Positions 1 through 6,437 of a stretch of 10,499 bases of DNA are shown here, one piece after another. Source of the DNA: Desulfobacteraceae bacterium (GTDB lineage: Bacteria; Desulfobacterota; Desulfobacteria; Desulfobacterales; Desulfosalsimonadaceae); NCBI GenBank assembly GCA_021162325.1, contig JAGGYV010000208.1, positions 1 through 10,499 of the forward strand, in the 5' to 3' direction. Both the position numbers and the translations under genes were made by a program. The notes beneath the pieces were generated by a model that saw nothing but the letters and a program-made list of their open reading frames with translations, did no database searches and was not told where the DNA came from. Position 1 is the first letter of the stretch. Every line of letters begins with the position of its first letter.

Positions 1-135
1 ATGCTGCCCACAGGCTTTAACCTTAATCGAACGGTGCCCGGCTTCAACTGCCTGCTGGATCTTTTCTTCCAGGGTTCTGGATTCCAGGCGATTTCCGTTC
101 TCCTGTCCTGCTATTGTATAGAATTCATTGTCCAT
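1..135 (-). CDS. Glutamate synthase GXGXG-domain subunit (GltB3-like), N-terminal part only
   Basis: Only the first 45 codons lie in the window; the gene continues past the left edge. The peptide starts MDNEFYTIAGQENG and ends SIKVKACGQH. The last part resembles the beginning of the GXGXG beta-helix domain that follows the FMN domain in full-length GltB and is a separate protein in archaeal-type and many deltaproteobacterial enzymes. In the holoenzyme this domain links the amidotransferase and synthase active sites. ATG at 135-133 is chosen because GGAG lies six bases upstream (145-142) and no ATG, GTG or TTG occurs between it and the in-frame stop near 225-228. It follows the amidotransferase and FMN subunits on the same strand, which supports the call. 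The gap to the preceding gene is unusually long (217 bp) and filled by a repeat. Identification rests on a short fragment plus context. Confidence 0.68.
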   Translation of the reverse strand, partial: MDNEFYTIAGQENGNRLESRTLEEKIQQAVEAGHRSIKVKACGQH

Positions 136-181
136 GAATTTCTCCGAAAATCTTTTGATGGCGTCGTCAAAACTCCCATCT

Positions 182-252
182 ACTGCGTTGCAGCAATTTT
201 TCAGTCTCTCAATATACGACTTGTATTATCTCAAGCCTGAAAAACCGCTGCG
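182..252. repeat. Palindromic intergenic repeat, copy A (between glutamate synthase genes)
   Basis: GCAGCAATTTTTCAG (190-204) and CTGAAAAACCGCTGC (237-251) are inverted copies matching at 13 of 15 positions. A smaller ATAC/GTAT stem (214-217, 223-226) lies inside. The block includes the 11-mer ACTGCGTTGCA (182-192), which recurs at 10295-10305 with matching downstream spacing, so this is one of two divergent copies of a repeat. It sits in the 217-bp gap (136-352) between the FMN subunit and the GXGXG subunit. Transcribed within the operon, it would fold into a long hairpin ahead of the third gene. The rest of the gap is AT-rich and shows no gene; the true repeat boundaries cannot be set from this window. 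Confidence 0.65.
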
Positions 253-352
253 CCTTGCCAAATTTTATGCGATTGGTGAAATTTTTTACTTAGCCATTTG
301 TATACTTTTTACTTTTTTCAGGTATTTCCAAAATTAATTATATTTCAAGCTC

Positions 353-1987
353 TTAGACAACATACTTAATATTTAACCGTTCTGCCGCATTAAAATCATT
401 AATTCCCAAAGCATCCGACATACCGATGGGAAGTGATGTTGAACGTCCGAGTGGTGCAACAATTTTCTTGAGTTCCGTATCAAAACTCAAATAAACATCT
501 ACCACTCGCTGAGCGACATCTTCGGGGTTTAAGCGGCGATAAAGTCTGGGATCCTGGGATGTAATTCCCTTGGGACAAAGCCCGATATTGCAAATATTAC
601 AGCGATCGGTTTCAGAGCCCAGACATCCGGCTGCCGCCTGCATGATATATTTCCCTATCTGAACACCGCTGGCACCCAGCATGATCAATGCCGCAGCGTT
701 AGACGCCAGGTTCCCGCTTTTTCCGACACCACCGCCGGCAAAGAGAGGAATTTCATTCTGTTTGCCCAATGCCACCAGATTCAGGTAGCTGTCCCGGATA
801 TTTGTGGCAATCGGATGCCCCATGCTGTTCATGGAAACATCATATGCCGCCCCGGTACCGCCGTCTTCACCGTCAATGGCGAGTCCTGACGCATAGGCGT
901 TCCGCGTCAGATTGTTCAATACCGCCAGCGCCGTTGATGTGGCGGAAATTTTCGGATAGACCGGCACCCGAAACCCCCAGGCCATAGACATGGACTGAAT
1001 CATCTTGGCAACCGACTCTTCAATGGAATACTGGGTCTGATGCGTGGGCGGACTCGGCAAACTGATACCTGCCGGCACCCCGCGAATCGCCGCAATTAAA
1101 TTATTAACCTTGTTCCACATGAGCAATCCACCATCGCCGGGCTTTGCTCCCTGGCCATACTTGATTTCAATGGCGCACGGATCCACTTTCATTTCCGGAA
1201 TTGCGTGAATGATCTCGTCCCAGCCAAAATAACCACTGGCGACCTGAAGAATCACGTACTGTAAAAACCGGCTACGAAGCAGGCGTGGCGGGCATCCGCC
1301 TTCACCTGTACATACACGAACCGGCATGTTCATTTCTTCATTCAGGTAAGTAACGCCCATCTGAAGCCCTTCCCACATAGGGGGGGACAATGCGCCAAAG
1401 GACATACTGCCGATGATCAGCGGATATATTTCTCTGACCGGCGGAATCCAGCCGTTGGACTTAAAATGCGCAAGGCTTTCTTCCGGCGGCAGCACTCTTC
1501 CAAGAAGGGTGCGCAGTTCAAACTCATGACGCCCGGCATCCAGTGCCGGGTCCGTCAACATCGAGATCCGGATAAACTTGATCTGATCTAAAAGACCGCC
1601 GGTCACATTCCTGCGCCCGCCCCGACGGCGCGGCTGTCCGCCCTGATTAATGTGATACGCCAACTTGCCGACTTCATCACTTTTCATCGGCATAATGGCG
1701 TCATTCGGGCACACCTGGGTGCACATGGCACAACCGATACATGAATACGCCGGATCTGTCTTCTGGCGAATACCTTGATATACCTTGAATACACTGGAAG
1801 ACGAACGATTGATCCCCAGTGCGGTTTCAACACTTCTTTTTCGAAAAACACCCAGCTCAATGGCATTGACCGGACAAACAGCCGTGCAACTGCCGCAAAG
1901 CGTACACTTATCCTTATTCCAATGGATCTGCCAGGGCAGATCCTTAATACTTAATGAAGAAGGGGTAATGGGTCTGTTTGATGGCAT
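353..1987 (-). CDS. Ferredoxin-fused FMN/Fe-S glutamate synthase subunit (GltB2-like)
   Basis: This 544-aa protein is the synthase subunit of a split glutamate synthase. It would use ammonia from the amidotransferase to convert 2-oxoglutarate to glutamate in the cytoplasm. Residues 20-100 carry two 4Fe-4S motifs of bacterial ferredoxin type (C28, C31, C34, C38 and C83, C86, C89, C93), a likely electron entry. The FMN-binding TIM-barrel domain spans about 150-480, with GSMSFGALS (193-201), EIKYGQGAKPGDGG (274-287) and IDGEDGGTGA (371-380). Cysteines 463, 466 and 471, followed by PKGITSQ, match the family's Fe-S cluster loop. ATG 1987 has AGGAG eight bases upstream, and the start overlaps the preceding gene by 37 bp, implying translational coupling. 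No NADPH-oxidoreductase (GltD) domain is fused or present here, so the electron donor, ferredoxin or a separate subunit, is unknown. Confidence 0.93.
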   Translation of the reverse strand: MPSNRPITPSSLSIKDLPWQIHWNKDKCTLCGSCTAVCPVNAIELGVFRKRSVETALGINRSSSSVFKVYQGIRQKTDPAYSCIGCAMCTQVCPNDAIMPMKSDEVGKLAYHINQGGQPRRRGGRRNVTGGLLDQIKFIRISMLTDPALDAGRHEFELRTLLGRVLPPEESLAHFKSNGWIPPVREIYPLIIGSMSFGALSPPMWEGLQMGVTYLNEEMNMPVRVCTGEGGCPPRLLRSRFLQYVILQVASGYFGWDEIIHAIPEMKVDPCAIEIKYGQGAKPGDGGLLMWNKVNNLIAAIRGVPAGISLPSPPTHQTQYSIEESVAKMIQSMSMAWGFRVPVYPKISATSTALAVLNNLTRNAYASGLAIDGEDGGTGAAYDVSMNSMGHPIATNIRDSYLNLVALGKQNEIPLFAGGGVGKSGNLASNAAALIMLGASGVQIGKYIMQAAAGCLGSETDRCNICNIGLCPKGITSQDPRLYRRLNPEDVAQRVVDVYLSFDTELKKIVAPLGRSTSLPIGMSDALGINDFNAAERLNIKYVV

Positions 1988-3081
1988 ATCTTTATCTCCT
2001 GTCGATCCGGCCCGATAATGGCGGTGTCCAGATGCATGGGTTGGAAATCTTTACTTTTATCACGATCCGGGATCACTGCATCCAGGCCGCATATTTCAGA
2101 GGAAAACGCATATTGACCGGGCCGGCCGCCGACCACGCCGGGGCGTAATTTTTTTCTATCCTGAACCATAAACAAAGAATGATCCGGCAAGCTGCCGATC
2201 ACACAATTGGGTCCATCGATAATCATTGACCGGCAACTTTGCTTCAGCTGCCTCAGCAATAGTGCATTGGGATGATTCTCAAACGCGGCACCCTGAAGTG
2301 GCGTAATAATATGTTTGTACGCTTCGAGGCCCAAACCCAATTTTGTCAAGGTATAGTGCAAAATATGGGTAAACACTTCAGAGTCCGACTGGAATCCGGT
2401 ATAACCCGGAAATCCCCGGGACATTAAAAATTCTTTAATCGGCACAAACGCTGTATTCTCACCGTTTGTCATGGTGGAAATACCTTGTAAAAAAAACGGG
2501 TGGCAAGCATAGAGATTGATGGCATAATTGGTATTCTGCCGACCCTGTGCCATAATCACCCGGGCTCTCAAATCTTCCCGGTCAAGCTGCAAATACCGAC
2601 CGACGGTCAATGGATCGCCGATTTCCTTAAGCATGATGACATCCGGCCAGAATGAGAAAACGATCATGTCCTGCTCGGCTTTTCCCTTTTCACGGAGCGT
2701 CAACCTGATATTCATCAACTCTTTACCCAGTTCTTCAAAATTTCGCCCTTCCCATTCTTCCGGATATTCATATGCGCGAATAAGATACATATCGCGTTTC
2801 GGAATACCTTCCGGTGTATTTTTTGGCAATTTGAAAGAAATTTTATACTTGGTCATAAATCCAAGGTTCATCATAAAGGTATCCAGACGTTTAATTCCTT
2901 CTTTGGTAAAAATACCGGAAAGAATCGGGGCATCTTTCATTTCATCAAAGGCACCTCCCAAATCACGCAGAAAGAGACCCACACCGGATCCATCATGCCC
3001 CTCGCGCATAACGTCTAAAGCATTCAACGCAACAAGCGGCGATACCGGCGTATCACTTGTGATCGCAAATAAACGACACAT
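1951..3081 (-). CDS. Class II glutamine amidotransferase subunit of glutamate synthase (GltB1-like)
   Basis: This 376-aa protein is the glutaminase part of a split glutamate synthase. It would hydrolyse glutamine and pass ammonia to the adjacent FMN subunit. It starts MCRLFAI, so Cys2 becomes the N-terminal nucleophile once Met is removed, as in Ntn-type (class II) amidotransferases. Other fitting motifs are HDGSGVGLF (29-37), NGEN (206-209, equivalent to the oxyanion NG), SDSE (232-235), IDGPNCVIG (288-296) and SSEICGLDA (327-335). The start is set by Cys2 and by AAGGAG ten bases upstream. It is the first gene of a minus-strand operon, overlaps the next gene by 37 bp, and is preceded by a sigma-54-type promoter. 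Asparagine synthetase or PurF are other members of this superfamily, but the neighbours favour glutamate synthase. Confidence 0.9.
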   Translation of the reverse strand: MCRLFAITSDTPVSPLVALNALDVMREGHDGSGVGLFLRDLGGAFDEMKDAPILSGIFTKEGIKRLDTFMMNLGFMTKYKISFKLPKNTPEGIPKRDMYLIRAYEYPEEWEGRNFEELGKELMNIRLTLREKGKAEQDMIVFSFWPDVIMLKEIGDPLTVGRYLQLDREDLRARVIMAQGRQNTNYAINLYACHPFFLQGISTMTNGENTAFVPIKEFLMSRGFPGYTGFQSDSEVFTHILHYTLTKLGLGLEAYKHIITPLQGAAFENHPNALLLRQLKQSCRSMIIDGPNCVIGSLPDHSLFMVQDRKKLRPGVVGGRPGQYAFSSEICGLDAVIPDRDKSKDFQPMHLDTAIIGPDRQEIKICHQTDPLPLLH

Positions 3082-3202
3082 ATTAATATAGCTCCTTATT
3101 CACCTGCCAAATTTTGCTAAATTTTTAAAATTAACAAATCAAATCCAGCATGTCTAATTGTTTTGCAGCAGACCCATTAATCCTAAACGGCATGAATATA
3201 AC

Positions 3203-3219
3203 AGCAAAACTTATGCCAA
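3203..3219 (-). promoter_or_regulatory. Sigma-54 (-24/-12) promoter of the glutamate synthase operon
   Basis: On the minus strand the bases read TTGGCATAAGTTTTGCT. This fits the sigma-54 consensus YTGGCACGRNNNTTGCW at all but two positions, with GG and GC exactly ten bases apart. The predicted transcription start is near 3192, giving a leader of about 110 bases before the amidotransferase ATG at 3081. Sigma-54 control of glutamate synthase fits nitrogen regulation through an AAA+ activator. The match is seen directly; the use and the activator are inferred. Confidence 0.72.
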
Positions 3220-3292
3220 CTCTGCATATGCCGCAACGTTCTGATATTTTTTATAAAACACAATTCACCCAAAAAAACGGGTACATATTATT

Positions 3293-3307
3293 ACATTTTT
3301 GCAATGT
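3293..3307. promoter_or_regulatory. Small dyad upstream of the sigma-54 promoter
   Basis: ACATT and AATGT arms flank a five-base spacer, centred about 108 bases upstream of the predicted start. It could be a second activator site, but a 5-bp dyad in AT-rich DNA is weak evidence. Confidence 0.22.
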
Positions 3308-3318
3308 TGTTCCGGTAG

Positions 3319-3340
3319 AAACTTACAAAATTGTAACTTT
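3319..3340. promoter_or_regulatory. Candidate enhancer (UAS) dyad for the sigma-54 promoter
   Basis: AAACTTACAA and TTGTAACTTT are separated by AA. The arms match as an inverted repeat at 9 of 10 positions, with a perfect TTACAA/TTGTAA core. The centre lies about 138 bases upstream of the predicted sigma-54 start, within the range usual for bacterial enhancer-binding proteins, and in the non-coding gap after the stop of the upstream gene (3394). It does not resemble the classic NtrC site closely, so the cognate activator is unknown. The rest of the 3082-3391 gap shows no gene and no clear intrinsic terminator. Confidence 0.48.
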
Positions 3341-3391
3341 AAAAAAATACCCGCTTAAAACAATAAAATCAAATTTTGCATGACCGTTCAG

Positions 3392-5551
3392 TTATTTTTG
3401 TATACTCAGGTTCTGAAAATACTGCGTGTTCCTGATACTTTCCAGCCGCGGATCCGATTTGATCTGCTTTCGGTTCTGATATCCTTTTTTAATTGCCAGA
3501 TCCAGCCAGGCCACGGAGTTTTTTACGTCACCCATCGCCCCATAGAAAGCGGCCATTTCATAATAGAAGTAGGGGCTATCCGGCGCGGCTTCAATTCCTT
3601 TTTGCAACAGTTGAAGAGATTGTTTCATTTCCCCTTTGGCGGCCTGCAAAACCACCATGCGGTTTATTACCAGCAGATACAACTTCCGGTCTGACTGGCC
3701 GATCTCGTTTAAAATCTTTTCATAAATCCCATAGGCCCGATCCGATTTCCCCTGCCTTTCGTAAATCATTCCCAGCTTAAATTGCAGGGCCGGGTTATCC
3801 GGTTTCTGAGCGATGCTCATTTGTATACATTTCTCAGGGGTTCGGCAATTATTCAAAAAACCCTTTAATACCATTGCATTTTTCTTAAATGAAGGGTCCG
3901 AAGGACTCATCTTTGAGGCATTCTCAAAATGCGAAATAGCGACATTGAATTCTCCGATATTTGCCAGCACTTTGGCAAGATTGGCATGGATCTGAGGTGT
4001 ATTATACTGCATTTTCAATGCATTGACATATGCATCCACTGCGTCACTATAATATCCCACCCCATCCAGACACAGCCCCATATTAAAATAAACCACCGGA
4101 TGGGGTTTAATGGCAAGTGATTTACGGTAGTAAGTCAGCGCGGCTTCAAAATTTTTCCTGATTTGCAAGGAATATGCCAAATTCTGATAGGGGCGTGCTT
4201 TTTGAGGTGATTTTTTAACACTGTCCGCCCAGAAAGTGACATCACTTTCCCAGATCCGATTTCGCTGATGGGCCCACACGGATAGAGTCATCGCAAACAA
4301 AATCAGAATAGCCATTGCCGCCCATTTGGTCTGGAACATCCGAAAAAGCATGATCGTAAGCATCAGATAAAGAAACATGGTCGGCAGATACATCCGGTGC
4401 TCATAGATGATTTCGATTCCGATCACCGAGGATTCGATTACCAGATTACCCAGAAACCAGAACAACGCAAAGGAAATCAGGCGATCCTTTTTTGCCAGAT
4501 AAACCGCCAGTCCCAAAATGGTGAGGATCAACATACAACAGATGAGTGTTAAAAACGGATCAAAAAATGCATCAGACAAGGGATAATCATGGTCTAAAAT
4601 CAGTCGTGACGGGTGCGGATAAAAAAGCAGGCTTAAATAATAAATAACTACCCGGAACTCCGTCATCACCCGCTGGGGAAGGGTAAATTCCCGCCGGATA
4701 TATGAATTAAAAACCCGTTGCAACGGGTCAACGCCCATAAAATGAATCACAACAGCCGCAAAAACAACGCCCCCGATAACGATCCAAATCAATGTCCGGT
4801 AAGATCGAAACGTCTTTAAATCCTGAAAAAAAAACCACTCATAAAACAGGATAAAAACCGGCAGAAGTCCGGCATTTTCTTTGCTGGCCACCGCACAGCA
4901 TCCTGAAATAAAACATCCAAAAAAAAACAATGCAGCTGTTTTGATCTTGCCTTTGCGAAAGTTTATTCGGCCCCGTACATAACACAGCAACGAAAGGATA
5001 TAAAACATGGCCACCATGCTGGCCATCCGCTGGCACATATACGTCACGGCATTGGTTTGAACCGGGTGTACCAGCCAGATCAGCACCGCAAAAAAGGACA
5101 GGATCTCCGGCGAAACTGATGACGGGAACCTGTTTCCGGAAAAACCATCCCCTTCCAGCTGGTTACCCAACCGAAGCGTTACCTGGAATAAAAAAAACAG
5201 GAGAATGCCGGTCAGCAGATGAATCTCAAGGTTAACCAGGTGATAGCCGAATGGTTTCTCCCCACCCAAAAAATAATTAACGGCAAAACTGATATTCGGC
5301 AGATACCGGTGCCGCGGCTTTCCCTCAAAGGCGGCCTTCTTTAAACCGTCCCATGAAAATTGTGTCATGTGAACATTGGGATCATTTTTGGTGATAAAAT
5401 TAATATCATCAAAAACAAAAGACGCATGAAACGTATTTGAATACACCAGCGTTCCGGCCACGATGAGCAGCAGGATAAACCCACAGGTTATCCATAAAGA
5501 GGTTGTTGTATGATTTGGCTTTTGAATCGGACCTTCCTTATAGGGTTTCAA
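3392..5551 (-). CDS. TMTC-like polytopic membrane protein with GT-C-type core and C-terminal TPR repeats
   Basis: This 719-aa protein has a membrane half and a repeat half. A first hydrophobic segment (about 18-38) is followed by a loop with FDDINF (47-52), resembling the acidic catalytic loop of GT-C/PMT-like glycosyltransferases. About nine more membrane segments extend to residue 426, with HPVQTNAVTYMCQRM (162-176) and EHRMYLP (384-390), both typical of bacterial TMTC-like proteins. Residues 448-690 hold about six TPR-like units, for example 454-483, 487-516, 521-550 and 588-617. The family is thought to glycosylate proteins or envelope components; the substrate is unknown. The proposed start is TTG (5551-5549): there is no in-frame ATG upstream, and the first downstream one, near residue 61, would remove the first membrane segment and the FDD loop. 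No Shine-Dalgarno sequence is evident, so the exact start is uncertain. It appears monocistronic. Confidence 0.82.
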   Translation of the reverse strand: MKPYKEGPIQKPNHTTTSLWITCGFILLLIVAGTLVYSNTFHASFVFDDINFITKNDPNVHMTQFSWDGLKKAAFEGKPRHRYLPNISFAVNYFLGGEKPFGYHLVNLEIHLLTGILLFFLFQVTLRLGNQLEGDGFSGNRFPSSVSPEILSFFAVLIWLVHPVQTNAVTYMCQRMASMVAMFYILSLLCYVRGRINFRKGKIKTAALFFFGCFISGCCAVASKENAGLLPVFILFYEWFFFQDLKTFRSYRTLIWIVIGGVVFAAVVIHFMGVDPLQRVFNSYIRREFTLPQRVMTEFRVVIYYLSLLFYPHPSRLILDHDYPLSDAFFDPFLTLICCMLILTILGLAVYLAKKDRLISFALFWFLGNLVIESSVIGIEIIYEHRMYLPTMFLYLMLTIMLFRMFQTKWAAMAILILFAMTLSVWAHQRNRIWESDVTFWADSVKKSPQKARPYQNLAYSLQIRKNFEAALTYYRKSLAIKPHPVVYFNMGLCLDGVGYYSDAVDAYVNALKMQYNTPQIHANLAKVLANIGEFNVAISHFENASKMSPSDPSFKKNAMVLKGFLNNCRTPEKCIQMSIAQKPDNPALQFKLGMIYERQGKSDRAYGIYEKILNEIGQSDRKLYLLVINRMVVLQAAKGEMKQSLQLLQKGIEAAPDSPYFYYEMAAFYGAMGDVKNSVAWLDLAIKKGYQNRKQIKSDPRLESIRNTQYFQNLSIQK

Positions 5552-5572
5552 AATTATTTCTATTAACGCTGA

Positions 5573-5601
5573 TTTATATCTTTTTATCGTTAAATCGTCA
5601 A
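5573..5601 (-). promoter_or_regulatory. Sigma-70-like promoter of the TMTC/TPR gene
   Basis: TTGACG and TATAAA are separated by 17 bases on the minus strand, matching the consensus at five of six positions each. Transcription would begin near 5566, about 15 bases before the proposed TTG start, which supports a start in this region. Confidence 0.6.
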
Positions 5602-5718
5602 GCAGGCTTCACCGAATGCCACGGTAACTTTGTTCTTTCAACAAACCCATTAAACATCAAACAGATAAGCCAAAAAGTGGTACCTGGGAAATAACATACT
5701 TATGACAACTTTGATTAA

Positions 5719-5782
5719 CCACGCAAAAGCACAAAGAAAATATAATTTTACACAAAAGAATTTTCTCAGCGACTCTGCGGGA
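5719..5782. repeat. Inverted repeat of CGCAAAG/CGCAGAG type
   Basis: The segment at 5719-5740 (containing ACGCAAAAGCACAAAG) and the reverse complement of 5761-5782 (containing CCCGCAGAGTCGCTGAG) match at 14 of 22 positions, flanking a 20-bp AT-rich spacer. Both arms have an 8-base rhythm. A further half-copy lies at 5863-5887. It looks like a small interspersed element with inverted ends and shows no coding potential. Confidence 0.5.
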
Positions 5783-5862
5783 AAAAATAAGAGGATAACA
5801 GCAGGCTGTATCCAATATTACAATGATCATATCTCCCATTGGGAAAGAAAAATTGTATAAAT

Positions 5863-5887
5863 CGCGCAGAGGCGCAAAGACGCAGAG
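5863..5887 (+). repeat. Three-unit CGCARAG octamer-spaced repeat
   Basis: CGCAGAG, CGCAAAG and CGCAGAG start at 5865, 5873 and 5881, exactly eight bases apart, followed by an A-run. This is a cleaner version of one arm of the element at 5719-5782 in the same orientation as its left arm. The reading frame across it encodes an RRGAKTQRKK-type peptide, which is a translation of the repeat and not a gene. Confidence 0.55.
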
Positions 5888-5996
5888 AAAAAAAACAGTA
5901 ATAAAACAAATTTATCCTGCACCGAATGCAAATATTCACGGTAAATTTTTTTCATCATTTTTTCATTTTAGATTCATCATAGATTCATTATCCGCG

Positions 5997-6014
5997 TTTA
6001 GAATCGGTTCTAAA
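5997..6014. promoter_or_regulatory. Perfect 7-bp-arm dyad upstream of a mini-ORF
   Basis: TTTAGAATCGGTTCTAAA has perfect seven-base arms around TCGG. It lies 42 bases upstream of the short ORF at 6056 and just after repeated AGATTCAT motifs. It could be an operator or a hairpin in the leader of a gene now lost. No good promoter is visible next to it. Confidence 0.33.
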
Positions 6015-6055
6015 AAACTCTCAAAAATAAAAGCACATTCAAGGAGACACGGATA

Positions 6056-6085
6056 ATGGAAAAAACAAAAATCACAATTAACTAA
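6056..6085 (+). other. Nine-codon ORF with a strong ribosome binding site (leader peptide or gene remnant)
   Basis: AAGGAG (6041-6046) is followed nine bases later by ATG and codons for MEKTKITIN, then TAA. The start site is better than that of several real genes here, yet the frame stops at once. The bases after the stop read KSGRAVLTY then a stop in the +1 frame, so this may be the start of a decayed gene. It could also be a leader peptide. I do not recognise the sequence. Confidence 0.3.
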
Positions 6086-6207
6086 ATCGGGTCGTGCCGT
6101 ACTAACATATTGACTTTATTGAAATAGTTATGTAATTTTAAAGCATTTTCCATCTTAACCTAACATTTTTAAGGCCCAAAAAGCCCGTTTAAGAAAAAAA
6201 GGTATAA

Positions 6208-6437
6208 TTGGCAAGAGCAAAAAAACACTATCTACCCGGTCATGTCTGGCATATTACCCATCGATGCCATAAACAGGCGATAAAGCCTTCATAAATAGTG
6301 TAAAAAACCGTCTGGGATATCGAGCGATCGGCAGAAAGGCAATTGAAAACCAGAACACCTTTCAGGAAGAACAAACCGGTTATGGACTTTCTGATAATCC
6401 GGAAAATAATACGTTTCTCTGGAATGAAAATATATAG
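6208..6437 (+). pseudogene. REP-associated tyrosine transposase (RAYT) relic, internally deleted
   Basis: TTG at 6208, preceded by AAGG, opens a frame reading LARAKKHYLPGHVWHITHRCHK, the characteristic N-terminus of RAYT/Y1-type transposases. It reaches TAA at 6292-6294. The +1-shifted frame from about 6288 then reads FINSVKNRLGYRAIGRKAIE and continues to TAG at 6435-6437 with a tail ending in NNTFLWNENI, matching the RAYT C-terminus. An intact protein is well over 150 residues; here the whole middle is gone, including the HUH motif and catalytic tyrosine, and the halves are out of frame. It cannot be active. A promoter-like TTGACT-N17-TAATTT lies at 6110-6138. A GTAG-headed hairpin, the kind of substrate RAYTs recognise, lies 65 bp downstream. 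Confidence 0.8.

Noticed and set aside
1..240. A 79-codon plus-strand open frame at the left edge
   Set aside because: The minus strand encodes the GXGXG subunit here with a good ribosome binding site; the plus frame also runs through the palindromic repeat.
2528..3091. A 187-codon plus-strand open frame opposite the amidotransferase gene
   Set aside because: It is the antisense shadow of a clearly conserved gene and has no family features.
3266..3281. CACCC and GGGT separated by an A-run, considered as a terminator for the TMTC gene
   Set aside because: The stem is only four bases, the run lies in the loop and not after the stem, and it is more than 100 bases beyond the stop codon.
5657..5839. 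A 60-codon minus-strand open frame in the gap upstream of the TMTC gene
   Set aside because: It lies across the inverted repeat and shows no coding character or start signal.
5719..5887. The spaced repeats, considered as a CRISPR array
   Set aside because: Units are only 7-8 bases with one-base spacing, there are no unique spacers of normal size, and no cas genes are present.
5823..6056. A 77-codon plus-strand open frame containing RRGAKTQRKK
   Set aside because: It is a read-through of the CGCARAG repeat and AT-rich DNA. It has no ribosome binding site and no recognisable domain.
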